DNA of 25,015 nucleotides from Methylococcaceae bacterium (GCA_021647145.1 JAKIVF010000044.1:1-25015), one strand, 5' to 3'; counted from the first letter of the stretch, positions 7,508 through 16,773 are shown. Notes: generated by a model from the letters alone, not told the origin. Numbers and translations are program-made.

Positions 7508-7937
7508 GGCAAGCTTTTATATTTTACCGACTGATACATTATCTGAACGATATTTATTTGCTTGTAAACTGATAGAAAAAGCTTATCGAAGCGGACAGTT
7601 TTGTTATGTATATACTGATTCTCATCAACAAAGCGAGTTATTAGATGATCAATTATGGACTTTTAGAGAAAACAGTTTTATACCGCATCAGATTTACGAG
7701 GAAAATACTCCTAAATATGAACGAACTATTTTAATTGGGACAAAAGAAGCCCCCCAAAAATGGAAAAAACTGATTTTTAATCTTTCATCGAAATATCCAG
7801 ATAATTTAGATCAGACAGAACGTGTTTTAGAAATTCTTGATAATAATGAAGAGTTAAAATTGGCAGGACGGCATCGTTTTCGTCGATATACACAAAATGG
7901 ATTTAACATGACAACTCATAATATGAATGAAAAGTAG
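7500..7937 (+). CDS. holC: DNA polymerase III subunit chi
   Basis: Chi links the clamp loader (through psi) to SSB on the lagging strand. The 145-residue product is close to the 147 of E. coli and shares its layout: FYILPTDT at the N-terminus, YRSGQFCYVYTDS, LWTFRENSFIPHQIYEE, and the C-terminal RHRFRRYTQNGFNMTTH, equivalent to the ERYKAYRVAGFNL end of E. coli chi. The start is ATG at 7500, which overlaps the end of pepA by eight bases, with AAGAG just upstream. A TTG at 7488 is possible but unneeded. The overlap suggests translational coupling to pepA. Confidence 0.92.
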   Translation: MPEASFYILPTDTLSERYLFACKLIEKAYRSGQFCYVYTDSHQQSELLDDQLWTFRENSFIPHQIYEENTPKYERTILIGTKEAPQKWKKLIFNLSSKYPDNLDQTERVLEILDNNEELKLAGRHRFRRYTQNGFNMTTHNMNEK

Positions 7938-8044
7938 GCTGCTATCTTTTGGCAATCTAAAATTTTCGTATAACTTCTCGTTAAAGTCGAGTTACCATAA
8001 GGATGGCAGCTCAACTTACCTTATATAAAACTACAGAAACATCC

Positions 8045-10855
8045 ATGGAAAAAACATACTCCCCTCATTCAATCGAACAGCGTTGGTATCAAACTTGGGA
8101 AGAAAAAGGCTATTTTGAAGCTAAGTCGGAAGGTGAATCCTTTTGTATTATGATTCCACCCCCTAATGTCACAGGTAGTTTACATATGGGACATGCATTT
8201 CAAGATACCATAATGGATGCACTAACAAGATACCATCGGATGAAAGGGCGTAACGCACTATGGCAACCAGGTACAGATCATGCGGGCATTGCCACTCAAA
8301 TGGTCGTAGAGCGTTTAATTAATGCCGAAGATAAAACTCGTCATGATTATGGACGCGAAAAGTTTATCGAAAAAATATGGGAGTGGAAAGAGAAATCAGG
8401 CGGTACGATTACTCAACAGTTACGTCGTATGGGGTCATCTCTGGATTGGGAAAAAGAACGATTTACCATGGATGACGGCATGTCTGATGCCGTGCAGGAA
8501 GTCTTTATTAAACTCCATGAAGAAGGCTTGATTTATCGAGGTAAGCGCTTAGTCAATTGGGATCCGGTTTTACATACGGCTGTTTCAGATTTAGAGGTAT
8601 TATCTGAAGAAGAAAATGGTTTTATGTGGCATATGCGTTATCCATTAACAAATGGTTCAGGCTATCTGATAGTTGCCACTACGCGTCCAGAAACATTGTT
8701 AGGTGATGCCGCTGTGGCTATTCATCCAAATGATGATCGATATCAGCATTTATTGGGTGAGTTTGTCGAGTTGCCTCTCACGGGTCGAAAAATCCCAATT
8801 ATAGCGGATGAACATGTAGATCCTGAATTTGGTACGGGTTGTGTCAAAGTTACTCCTGCACATGATTTTAATGATTATGATGTTTGGACAAGGCATAGAG
8901 ATTTATCCGCTATCCAAACATTGCCAAATGGAGGCTTAATCAATATTTTTACTATTGATGCGACTATTCGTGGAAACGAAGAGGATGAGCAGAAGCTGGT
9001 CCCAGAAAAATATATTGGCATGGATCGCTATGATGCGCGAAAACAGATGGTTGCTGATTTAGATGAACAAGGACTATTGGAAAAAGTTGTTGACCATAAA
9101 TTAATGGTGCCGAGAGGTGATCGTTCAAATAGTGTAATAGAACCTTTTTTAACGGATCAATGGTATGTGAAAGTAGCACCGCTTGCAAAACCAGCCGTAG
9201 AAGCAGTGGAAAATGGCGATATAAAGTTTGTTCCAGATAATTGGAAAAACACTTACTTTGAATGGATGCGGAATATTCAAGACTGGTGTATTTCTCGGCA
9301 GATATGGTGGGGACACCGCATACCAGCTTGGTATGATGAGCAAGAAAATATTTATGTAGGTCGTTCAGAACAAGAAATTCGAGAAAAACATAACCTAAGC
9401 TCAGAAATAACGCTTAGACAGGATGAAGATGTATTGGATACTTGGTTTTCCTCTGCTCTTTGGCCATTTTCAACGCTAGGCTGGCCAGAAAAAACACCAG
9501 AACTGGCTAAGCATTACCCAACCAGTGTTTTAGTCACTGGTTTTGACATCATTTTCTTTTGGGTTGCCAGAATGATTATGATGGGATTGAAATTTCAAGG
9601 GGAAGTTCCTTTTAAAGAAATTTATATGCATGGTTTAGTGCGTGATGCAGAAGGGCAAAAAATGTCCAAATCAAAAGGCAATGTACTTGATCCGATTGAT
9701 TTAATTGATGGTATTGAGCTAGAAGCATTAGTTGAAAAAAGACTAGCGGGTATGATGCAGCCTCATTTACAAAAGAAGATAGAAAAAGCCACACGCAAAC
9801 ATTTTCCTGATGGCATTCCTTCTTTTGGCACAGATGCATTACGTTTTACCTTTGCTTCTTTAGCCTCGACAGGGCGTGATATTCGTTTTGATTTAGCACG
9901 TACGGAAGGTTATCGTAATTTCTGTAATAAGCTATGGAATGCTGCACGTTATGTATTGATGAATACGGAGAATCAAGATAATGGTCTGTCCGGTTTGCCT
10001 TGTCATTATTCACAAGCAGACTTGTGGATTACTTCGAGATTAAATCAGGTTATAACAACAACAAGTGAGGCGATCGAAAATTATCGCTTTGACCTAGCTT
10101 CGCAAGCAATTTATGAATTTACATGGAATGAATATTGTGATTGGTATTTAGAACTTGCAAAAATATCATTACAATCTGAAGATGAAGCATTACAAAGAGG
10201 TACACGAAAAACATTAGTTTCTGTTTTAGAAACTATTTTACGCTTAAGCCACCCCATCATGCCTTTTATTACGGAAGAAATCTGGCAGCGTGTTGCTCCT
10301 TTGGCTGGTATTAGTGCAGATACCATCATGTTACAACCTTATCCAGAAACAGATGTAAAACTAATCAACGAAGAGGCCATTAAATCCATCAATTGGGTAA
10401 TGGCATTTATTTTAGGCATCCGTAGAATTCGTGGCGAAATGAATATTGCCCCAGGTAAACCTTTACCTGTTTTAGTGCAAAATACATCGACTGATGACTT
10501 AACTTTTTTAAAATCAAACAAAGATTATCTTTTAAAGTTAGGACGTATTGAAACTATCACTTTGTTAGGGGGGGATGAAATTGCTGCAGAATCAGCGATA
10601 TCTCTAGTAGGTGAAATGAAAATTTTGATTCCTATTGCGGGGTTAATTGATAAAGATGCTGAAATAGCTCGATTAGAAAAAGAAATTCAAAAAAAAGTTA
10701 AAGATTTACCTAGAATTGAAGGCAAATTAAATAATCCAAAATTTATTGATAAAGCACCCGCTGAAGTTATTACTAAAGAAAAAGAAAAGTTAGCAGCTTT
10801 ATATTCTTCAAAGAAAAACCTTGAAGAGCAATTGAGTAAGATTAAAAAGCTTTAA
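8045..10855 (+). CDS. valS: Valyl-tRNA synthetase
   Basis: Class I aminoacyl-tRNA synthetase charging tRNA-Val, with editing of misactivated Thr. The protein has 936 residues. The HIGH motif appears as HMGH at 47-50 within IPPPNVTGSLHMGH, and KMSKS at 539-543. The editing domain carries ATTRPETLLGD, and DWCISRQIWWGHRIP and the anticodon-binding domain with FCNKLWNA are present. The C-terminal 60 or so residues form the valyl-specific coiled-coil arm. The start is ATG 8045 because MEKTYSPHSIEQRWY matches the family N-terminus; ATG 8003 would add 14 residues and has its AAGG directly against the start codon. Third gene after pepA and holC, 107 bases beyond holC, so it may also have its own promoter. 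A hairpin terminator follows. Confidence 0.97.
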   Translation: MEKTYSPHSIEQRWYQTWEEKGYFEAKSEGESFCIMIPPPNVTGSLHMGHAFQDTIMDALTRYHRMKGRNALWQPGTDHAGIATQMVVERLINAEDKTRHDYGREKFIEKIWEWKEKSGGTITQQLRRMGSSLDWEKERFTMDDGMSDAVQEVFIKLHEEGLIYRGKRLVNWDPVLHTAVSDLEVLSEEENGFMWHMRYPLTNGSGYLIVATTRPETLLGDAAVAIHPNDDRYQHLLGEFVELPLTGRKIPIIADEHVDPEFGTGCVKVTPAHDFNDYDVWTRHRDLSAIQTLPNGGLINIFTIDATIRGNEEDEQKLVPEKYIGMDRYDARKQMVADLDEQGLLEKVVDHKLMVPRGDRSNSVIEPFLTDQWYVKVAPLAKPAVEAVENGDIKFVPDNWKNTYFEWMRNIQDWCISRQIWWGHRIPAWYDEQENIYVGRSEQEIREKHNLSSEITLRQDEDVLDTWFSSALWPFSTLGWPEKTPELAKHYPTSVLVTGFDIIFFWVARMIMMGLKFQGEVPFKEIYMHGLVRDAEGQKMSKSKGNVLDPIDLIDGIELEALVEKRLAGMMQPHLQKKIEKATRKHFPDGIPSFGTDALRFTFASLASTGRDIRFDLARTEGYRNFCNKLWNAARYVLMNTENQDNGLSGLPCHYSQADLWITSRLNQVITTTSEAIENYRFDLASQAIYEFTWNEYCDWYLELAKISLQSEDEALQRGTRKTLVSVLETILRLSHPIMPFITEEIWQRVAPLAGISADTIMLQPYPETDVKLINEEAIKSINWVMAFILGIRRIRGEMNIAPGKPLPVLVQNTSTDDLTFLKSNKDYLLKLGRIETITLLGGDEIAAESAISLVGEMKILIPIAGLIDKDAEIARLEKEIQKKVKDLPRIEGKLNNPKFIDKAPAEVITKEKEKLAALYSSKKNLEEQLSKIKKL

Positions 10856-10879
10856 GTAGATCAAAAATTAGAAATAAAT

Positions 10880-10933
10880 AAAGAGCTTACAGTATATTAA
10901 ATTTTAAGTATTTTTCTTGTTAAGCTCTTTTTT
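10880..10933 (+). terminator. Intrinsic terminator after valS
   Basis: Ten-base perfect inverted repeat (aaagagctta at 10880-10889, taagctcttt at 10921-10930) running into a six-T tract (10928-10933), 25 bases after the valS stop. The 31-nt loop is longer than usual but the stem and T-run are clear. Confidence 0.7.
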
Positions 10934-10984
10934 CCTCTCTTATATTACGTTTGGTATAGAACGTAACACCCCTCTGCATCCACA

Positions 10985-11009
10985 CGACAAAAATCAACTT
11001 GTTATAAAT
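10985..11009 (+). repeat. 25-bp dispersed repeat, copy 2, upstream of pilB
   Basis: Matches 849-873 at 23 of 25 positions. It lies 100 bases before the pilB start and just downstream of a 7-bp dyad (ttacgtt/aacgtaa, about 10947-10968). The ACGACA and TATAAA pieces are only 13 bases apart, too close for a normal sigma-70 promoter. Only this block, not the surrounding hairpin of copy 1, is shared. Confidence 0.5.
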
Positions 11010-11033
11010 ACGGCATTCATATCAGCGTAAAGG

Positions 11034-11060
11034 ATAACTTGTCCTATATAGACAAGTTAT
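11034..11060 (+). promoter_or_regulatory. Perfect 10-bp hairpin in the pilB leader
   Basis: ATAACTTGTC (11034-11043) and GACAAGTTAT (11051-11060) form a perfect stem around a 7-nt loop, followed by ATTTTTC. It lies 50 bases upstream of pilB. It could be an attenuator-like terminator in the leader or, since it is also a dyad, an operator. pilB itself lacks a good Shine-Dalgarno. Confidence 0.45.
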
Positions 11061-11109
11061 ATTTTTCATCTATATTTGTATTACTACAAAAGAATTAATA
11101 CGAATATTT

Positions 11110-12822
11110 ATGGCAACAGCACAATCAGACTTACAATTTGGCGGAATAATAAGATGTCTAATTCAAAAAGACTTGTTGTCAGAGGCTGACGCACAAAAAC
11201 ACGTTGCTGAAGCTAAAAAAAAGAAAATAACTTTTATAAGCCATATAGTTTCAAATAAAATTATTGAGAGCAAACTGATTGCTTCAGTTGCCTCAATTGA
11301 ATATGGAGTACCGTTTTTTAATTTAGATGCAATAGATACAAATTCATTACCTATTGATTTAGTAAGTGAAAAGCTGATTCGAAGCCATCATTCTTTACCT
11401 CTATTGAAACGGGGTAATCGCTTATTTGTTGCTGTTTCAGATCCTACCAATTTTCAGGCACTTGATGAAATAAAATTTCATACTCGTCTGAATACAGAAA
11501 CAATTCTAGTTGAAGAAGATAAATTATCTAATATTATTGAAACAGCATTAGAAGCTGCAGATACATCAATGTCCGATTTATTGGATGATGATTTAGAAAA
11601 TATTGATATTTCTGGGGGTGATGAAAATCCAGAAGATGATGGTTCTGATTCAGATGTTGATGATGCTCCTATTGTACGTTTTGTGAATAAAATATTATTA
11701 GACTCGATTAAAAAAGGTGTTTCAGATATTCATCTTGAACCTTATGAAAAAACATTCCGTATTCGCTTTAGAGGAGATGGAATACTTTATGAGGCAGCTA
11801 GTCCACCAGCAAATATAGCTAACAGAATCATTTCTCGTATTAAAGTAATGTCTAAAATGGATATTGCAGAGCGCAGGGTGCCACAAGATGGGCGGATAAA
11901 AATGAAATTGTCTAAAAACAGGGCAATTGATTTTCGAGTCAACACTTGTCCTACTTTATTTGGCGAAAAAGTTGTTTTACGTATTTTAGATCCTACTAGT
12001 GCGCAAATAGGAATTGAAAAGTTAGGTTTTGAACCTGATCAACAAGAACTATTTTTGAAAGCTATTCATAGGCCTTATGGAATGGTTCTTGTAACTGGCC
12101 CAACAGGAAGTGGTAAAACAGTTTCTTTGTATACTGGGCTAAATATTTTAAACAAAATTGAACGAAATATTTCAACGGCGGAAGACCCCGTAGAAATAAC
12201 AGTAGAAGGGATTAATCAAGTCAACATGAATGTTAAGGCAGGTTTAACATTTGCTGTCGCATTAAAAGCTTTTTTAAGACAAGATCCAGACATTATTATG
12301 GTTGGGGAAATTCGTGATCTGGAAACGGCGAGTATCTCGGTAAAAGCAGCACAAACAGGCCACTTGGTTTTGTCAACTCTTCACACGAATGATGCTCCCC
12401 AAACGATCAATCGATTAATGCAAATGGGGATAGAGCCTTTCAACATTGTTTCGGCAGTGAGTCTAATTATGGCTCAACGTTTAGGGCGTAGGCTTTGTGA
12501 ACATTGTAAGAAAGAATCAGATTTACCCGATAGTGTTTATCTTGATGCAGGATTTGAGCAAGAAGAGTTAGCAACACTAAAAGTTTATACCGCTGTGGGT
12601 TGTGATCAATGCAACGAAGGCTACAAAGGTCGAGTTGGAATTTATCAAGTGATGCCAATCAGTGAAAAAATGCGTGCCTTAATTTTAAAGGGTGGGAATG
12701 CTATGGAGTTGGCTGAACTCTCTAAAAGTGAAGGAATTAATGACTTACGAGCCTCTGGCTTGGTTAAAGTACGGCAAGGAATAACAAGCCTTGAAGAAAT
12801 AAACAGGATTACAGAGGAATAA
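11110..12822 (+). CDS. pilB: Type IV pilus assembly ATPase PilB
   Basis: Hexameric cytoplasmic motor ATPase that powers pilus extension. In the 570 residues one sees an N-terminal T2SSE_N domain (about 20-150), an acidic Asp-rich linker (151-186), and the GspE/PilB core: Walker A GPTGSGKT (330-337), Asp box AEDPVE (357-362), Walker B DPDIIMVGEIRD (392-403) and His box TGHLVLSTLHTN (416-427). Four Cys (463, 466, 498, 501) form the zinc-binding CxxC pairs that distinguish PilB from the retraction ATPase PilT. The start is ATG 11110, giving the usual length, although no strong RBS precedes it. pilC begins two bases after the stop. The leader carries a hairpin and a dispersed repeat. No pilin gene is in the window. 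Confidence 0.96.
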   Translation: MATAQSDLQFGGIIRCLIQKDLLSEADAQKHVAEAKKKKITFISHIVSNKIIESKLIASVASIEYGVPFFNLDAIDTNSLPIDLVSEKLIRSHHSLPLLKRGNRLFVAVSDPTNFQALDEIKFHTRLNTETILVEEDKLSNIIETALEAADTSMSDLLDDDLENIDISGGDENPEDDGSDSDVDDAPIVRFVNKILLDSIKKGVSDIHLEPYEKTFRIRFRGDGILYEAASPPANIANRIISRIKVMSKMDIAERRVPQDGRIKMKLSKNRAIDFRVNTCPTLFGEKVVLRILDPTSAQIGIEKLGFEPDQQELFLKAIHRPYGMVLVTGPTGSGKTVSLYTGLNILNKIERNISTAEDPVEITVEGINQVNMNVKAGLTFAVALKAFLRQDPDIIMVGEIRDLETASISVKAAQTGHLVLSTLHTNDAPQTINRLMQMGIEPFNIVSAVSLIMAQRLGRRLCEHCKKESDLPDSVYLDAGFEQEELATLKVYTAVGCDQCNEGYKGRVGIYQVMPISEKMRALILKGGNAMELAELSKSEGINDLRASGLVKVRQGITSLEEINRITEE

Positions 12823-12824
12823 AG

Positions 12825-14045
12825 ATGGCAGAAGAAATAGAGCAAATTGATTTTATTTGGGAAGGGAAAGATAGAGCTGGTAATAAATCAGGGGGTGAAA
12901 TTAGTGCAATAAGCGAACTTATTGCTCGTGCTGATGTTCGAAAAATGGGCTATATTCTTAAAAAAATAAAGAAAAAGCCTAAGCCTTTATTTGGAGCAAA
13001 AACACAGGCTATCACGCCAGGTGATATTTGTGTTTTTGCTCGCCAATTAGCAACAATGCTTGAATCTGGTGTACCTTTAGTACAGGCTTTCGATATTATA
13101 GGAAAGGGAAATAAAAACCCAAGTATGTCAGAATTATTGCTATCAATAAAAGCTGATATTGAAGGGGGGGATACATTATCAGAGGCATTAGGTAGAAGAA
13201 GTATTTATTTTGATGACCTTTTCTGTAGTTTAGTTGAGGCAGGAGAGCAGTCTGGTGTGCTTGAAGGCTTATTAGATAAAATTGCAACCTACAAAGAAAA
13301 ATCTGAATCCATTAAGAAAAAAGTAAAAAAAGCATTAACTTATCCAATAGCAGTATTAGTCGTTGCCTTTATTGTAACGGCTATTTTACTTATCTTTGTG
13401 GTACCAGTCTTTGAAGATTTATTTAAAAGTTTTGGTGCAGATTTACCTGCTTTTACTAAGTTTGTGATTGCTTTATCAGAATGGGCTCAATCGTGGTGGT
13501 GGGCAGTATTATTAGGGCTATTTTCAGCTTTTAAAATTTTCGATTTTTTCAAAAAGCGTTCAGCAAAATTTAGACACTTCCTGGATAAAACATTGCTAAA
13601 ATTACCTGTTATTGGTGAAATCCTTTATCAATCAGCAATTGCTCGTTATTCTCGTACTTTATCAATTATGTCAGCTGCGGGAGTTCCTTTGGTCGATGCA
13701 TTAGAGTCAGTTGCAGGTGCTTGTGGAAATATTATTTTTTATGAGGCAGTTATAAAAATTCGTGATGATGTCTCGACTGGACAACGTTTACAATATTCTA
13801 TGCAACAAGTGGGTATTTTCCCACATATGGTTGTGCAAATGGTAGCTATTGGGGAGGAATCAGGAAAAATCGACACAATGCTTGATAAAACAGCTGATTT
13901 TTATGAGGAAGAAGTTGACAATATGGTCGATAATTTAAGTAGCTTAATGGAGCCTTTTATTATGGTTATATTAGGGACTTTAGTCGGCGGATTAATTGTG
14001 GCAATGTACTTACCTATCTTCAAGTTAGGTGCGGTGGTAGGGTGA
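12825..14045 (+). CDS. pilC: Type IV pilus inner-membrane platform protein PilC
   Basis: Polytopic platform protein on which PilB acts to extract and polymerise pilins. The 406 residues contain two T2SSF domains, each with the GVPLVxA motif (ARQLATMLESGVPLVQAF in the first, ARYSRTLSIMSAAGVPLVDALE in the second) and the EAGEQSGVLE / AIGEESGKID signatures. Hydrophobic helices lie near 172-195, 220-240 and 375-398. It starts two bases after the pilB stop with GGAATAAAG upstream, so it is co-translated with pilB. Seventeen bases separate it from the next gene, the chemoreceptor-like/rhodanese fusion, rather than from pilD as in most gammaproteobacteria. Confidence 0.96.
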   Translation: MAEEIEQIDFIWEGKDRAGNKSGGEISAISELIARADVRKMGYILKKIKKKPKPLFGAKTQAITPGDICVFARQLATMLESGVPLVQAFDIIGKGNKNPSMSELLLSIKADIEGGDTLSEALGRRSIYFDDLFCSLVEAGEQSGVLEGLLDKIATYKEKSESIKKKVKKALTYPIAVLVVAFIVTAILLIFVVPVFEDLFKSFGADLPAFTKFVIALSEWAQSWWWAVLLGLFSAFKIFDFFKKRSAKFRHFLDKTLLKLPVIGEILYQSAIARYSRTLSIMSAAGVPLVDALESVAGACGNIIFYEAVIKIRDDVSTGQRLQYSMQQVGIFPHMVVQMVAIGEESGKIDTMLDKTADFYEEEVDNMVDNLSSLMEPFIMVILGTLVGGLIVAMYLPIFKLGAVVG

Positions 14046-14062
14046 TATTTTAGGTAAATAAT

Positions 14063-15193
14063 ATGTCCAGTTCAGAAATTGATAAAACCAAACAATTATT
14101 GGCAACAACTCAAAAACTAAGTAAAAGTGCTGAAGAAACAACAAAAACAGTTCAGCAAATAAAAGCAATTAATGGTTCGCTAGTTGATATTACTCAAAAG
14201 CAATATGAAGTCGTAAACCAGGTTTTTTCTGATGGCGAACATATTAAAGGTTCTCTTGCTGAATCAGTGAACAAAGCTGATAGTTCTCTTTCGGTTTTGA
14301 ATGAAACCGTGAACAAGATGGAAGTAGAATTCAGCCATATTGAAGAAAGTATACATTTATTTGATAAAATTAGGGAGAGCACACAATCGCTAAATAATGT
14401 AGCTCGTCATACAAAAATGTTGGCACTAAATACGGCTGTACTTGGTGGTTCTTTGGGCAAAGATGGTAGTGGAATTAATATTGTTGCAGATGAAATGCAA
14501 GGATTAGTTAAAACCTGTGAAGAAGCCTCTAAGCATATTGATAACGTAGTAACATCTGCTAGAGATAATGTTCAAGCTATTGTTAAAGTTAATAGAGAAC
14601 ATATGCAAGCGAGTCTTGAAAATACTTTATCAGTACAACAAGCATTACAATCATTAATAACTCTGTTTAAAGGTAATGAAGGTTCTGATACTGACATACC
14701 TTCAGTAAATTCTATCATTACAGCGGTTAGTGCTATTGAAAAGTTAGCAAATCAGGTGACTGAAATAGTAGAAGAAACTAAAGTAAAAACAGAAACCCTG
14801 AATAATGAAGTTGAAGTAGCTAATCAAGCGGTGTCTGACTTAATTGGCGTTGTCACCAATAAACCTATTATCAATATTTCTCCGACAGAAGCACTTGAAA
14901 AATTATCAACTTACCGGATTATTGATGTTAGACGAACTGATGAGTTTAATGATAAATTAGGCCATATTTTGAATGCAAAATTATGCACAATTAATGAAAC
15001 AAGCTTTAAACAAAAGCTTATTTCATTAAATAAAGATGCGCAATATCTCTTTGTGTGCCGAAGTGGTGGACGTTCTTCTAAAGCCGCACGGATTGCTCAA
15101 ACAGTAGGTTTACCACACATTTTTAATCTTGATGGTGGTATGTTAGCTTGGAATAAATGTCAGCTGCCTGTTGCGCGAGAAAATAATCCATAA
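14063..15193 (+). CDS. Soluble chemoreceptor-like signalling domain fused to rhodanese
   Basis: A 376-residue protein with no signal peptide and no membrane helix. Residues 1-260 are almost entirely heptad-like helix. Residues 113-160 match the hairpin tip of methyl-accepting chemotaxis proteins (VARHTKMLALNTAV, then INIVADEMQGLVKTCEEASKHI), but the usual EAARAGE is replaced by LGGSLGKDGSG. CheA/CheW contact may therefore be altered or lost. Residues 272-371 are a rhodanese domain: IIDVRRTDEF, the active-site loop CRSGGRS with Cys332, and NLDGGMLAWNKCQLPV. The catalytic Cys is present, so sulfur transfer or redox sensing by persulfide is possible. It lies 17 bases after pilC with AGG eight bases before ATG, and about 90 bases before pilD, so it is probably transcribed with the pilus genes. 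I know no named family for this fusion; a role in sensing for pilus control is inference. Confidence 0.8.
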   Translation: MSSSEIDKTKQLLATTQKLSKSAEETTKTVQQIKAINGSLVDITQKQYEVVNQVFSDGEHIKGSLAESVNKADSSLSVLNETVNKMEVEFSHIEESIHLFDKIRESTQSLNNVARHTKMLALNTAVLGGSLGKDGSGINIVADEMQGLVKTCEEASKHIDNVVTSARDNVQAIVKVNREHMQASLENTLSVQQALQSLITLFKGNEGSDTDIPSVNSIITAVSAIEKLANQVTEIVEETKVKTETLNNEVEVANQAVSDLIGVVTNKPIINISPTEALEKLSTYRIIDVRRTDEFNDKLGHILNAKLCTINETSFKQKLISLNKDAQYLFVCRSGGRSSKAARIAQTVGLPHIFNLDGGMLAWNKCQLPVARENNP

Positions 15194-15286
15194 TTTTTTC
15201 AACTAGATACGGTCTCATTTCTGAGCCTAAATAGATTAAATTAAGATACAATCTATTAAAACTTATATCAAAATAAAAAAAAATTT

Positions 15287-16150
15287 ATGGAAGCCCTTTT
15301 TTCTATCCTTCAATCGTCTCCATTATTGCTAACTTCAATTGTTTTTGTCATTGGTTTGATGATTGGTAGCTTTTTAAATGTTGTGATTTATCGCTTACCT
15401 GTGATGATGCAAAGAGGGTGGAAAAAAGAATGTTTAGAATATTTAGAGCAAGCACAGCCAAAAGAAGATAATGAACCCTTTAATCTAACACTGCCTTTGT
15501 CAAGATGTCCCGGTTGTAATACAGCGATAAAGCCCTATCAAAATATCCCCGTTCTTAGTTATCTTTTTTTACAAGGAAAATGTGCTAATTGTAAGGTGCA
15601 TATTTCTTTACGATATCCACTGATAGAAAGTTTTACAGGAATTGTTTCTGCTGTGGTTGCCTGGCATTTTGGATACAGTATTGAAATGCTCTTCGCATTA
15701 TTACTCACCTGGTCACTTGTCGCGTTAAGTTTTATTGATATTGATCATCAATTATTACCTGACTCAATCAACTTTCCTTTGCTTTGGTTAGGATTATTTT
15801 TAAGTTTATTTTCTATTTATACAGACCCAAGCTCTAGTATTATCGGAGCATTAGCAGGGTACTTAAGCTTATGGTCAGTATACCAAGGGTTTAAAATAGT
15901 AACAGGAAAAGAAGGTATGGGCTATGGGGACTTTAAATTACTAGCTGTATTTGGTGCTTGGCTGGGTTGGCAATATTTACCCTTAATTATCTTACTTTCC
16001 TCTTTAGTTGGCGCGATTATCGGTATTTCAATGGTAGTATTTGTTAAAAAAGACAAAAATATTCCTATACCGTTTGGGCCTTATCTAGCCGTGGCAGGGT
16101 GGATAGCTTTATTATGGGGTGATAAAATAAATAGTTTGTACCTTATGTAA
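15287..16150 (+). CDS. pilD: Prepilin leader peptidase / N-methyltransferase PilD
   Basis: Inner-membrane aspartic protease that cleaves type III prepilin leaders and methylates the new N-terminal Phe. The 287 residues begin with a hydrophobic helix and GSFLNVVIYRLP, followed by the cytoplasmic domain with two CxxC pairs (Cys74, 77, 99, 102) that marks the bifunctional type. The catalytic aspartates are in FIDIDHQLLPD (149-159) and the GxGD-type motif GMGYGDFKLL (Asp215). About seven further membrane segments follow. Starts at ATG 15287 without a visible Shine-Dalgarno. A 93-base gap before it contains the dyad aatagatt/aatctatt and a TACAAT, so it may have its own weak promoter. coaE follows 14 bases later. 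Confidence 0.95.
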   Translation: MEALFSILQSSPLLLTSIVFVIGLMIGSFLNVVIYRLPVMMQRGWKKECLEYLEQAQPKEDNEPFNLTLPLSRCPGCNTAIKPYQNIPVLSYLFLQGKCANCKVHISLRYPLIESFTGIVSAVVAWHFGYSIEMLFALLLTWSLVALSFIDIDHQLLPDSINFPLLWLGLFLSLFSIYTDPSSSIIGALAGYLSLWSVYQGFKIVTGKEGMGYGDFKLLAVFGAWLGWQYLPLIILLSSLVGAIIGISMVVFVKKDKNIPIPFGPYLAVAGWIALLWGDKINSLYLM

Positions 16151-16164
16151 CTGGTTTAAATTAA

Positions 16165-16773
16165 GTGTTAAAAATTGGTTTAACAGGTGGCATTGGTAGT
16201 GGAAAATCTACTATAGCTGATTTATTTAAAACTTTATTTAATATTCCAATTATTGATGCAGATATTATTGCTCGTCAATTGGTCGAACCAGGGCAAAAAG
16301 GACTTGGATTAATACAGCATAAATTTGGACAGTTGGTTATCAATCAAGATGGAGTGTTAGACAGAAATAAATTAAGAGAGATTATTTTTACAGACCCAGT
16401 TAAAAAACAACAGCTCGAAGAAATTCTGCATCCACTTATTTATGCTGAAATGCAATCAATTTTCGAGAAACAAAACTCATCATACAGTATTCTTTGTATC
16501 CCTCTTTTAATGGAGACCAAGCAGTGTAGCTTTGTAGATAGAATTCTAGTCGTTGATTGCTCCGTAGAAGTACAGATTGCAAGAGTAATGCAGCGGGATA
16601 AGCAATCTAAAAAACAGATTAAATCTATAATTTCTAGCCAGGTATCTCGTCAATATCGCTTAACTCACACAAATGACGTTATTGAAAATACGAAATCCAC
16701 TAATCAACTTGCAGAACAAGTCAAAAAGCTTCACAATCAGTACTTAAATCTAGCAATTCTAAATTCAGAATAA
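16165..16773 (+). CDS. coaE: Dephospho-CoA kinase
   Basis: Catalyses the last step of coenzyme A synthesis, phosphorylation of the 3'-hydroxyl of dephospho-CoA by ATP; cytoplasmic. The 202 residues start MLKIGLTGGIGSGKS, with the P-loop at 8-15. The CoA-domain motif IIDADIIARQLVEPG follows, then HPLIYAEM and the lid region with VMQRDKQSKKQI. Length is typical (E. coli 206). The start is GTG 16165, required because the P-loop must be near the N-terminus, with only a weak RBS. It sits 14 bases after pilD, in the conserved pilBCD-coaE-zapD-yacG order. Confidence 0.95.
   Translation: MLKIGLTGGIGSGKSTIADLFKTLFNIPIIDADIIARQLVEPGQKGLGLIQHKFGQLVINQDGVLDRNKLREIIFTDPVKKQQLEEILHPLIYAEMQSIFEKQNSSYSILCIPLLMETKQCSFVDRILVVDCSVEVQIARVMQRDKQSKKQIKSIISSQVSRQYRLTHTNDVIENTKSTNQLAEQVKKLHNQYLNLAILNSE

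Noticed and set aside
7949..7974. Promoter TTGGCA...TATAAC between holC and valS
   Set aside because: Spacing is only 14 bases, so it is not supported as a sigma-70 promoter; valS may simply read through from pepA-holC.
10985..11009. Sigma-70 or sigma-54 promoter for pilB within the repeat
   Set aside because: The ACGACA and TATAAA elements are 13 bases apart, too close for sigma-70, and there is no GG-N10-GC pattern for sigma-54.
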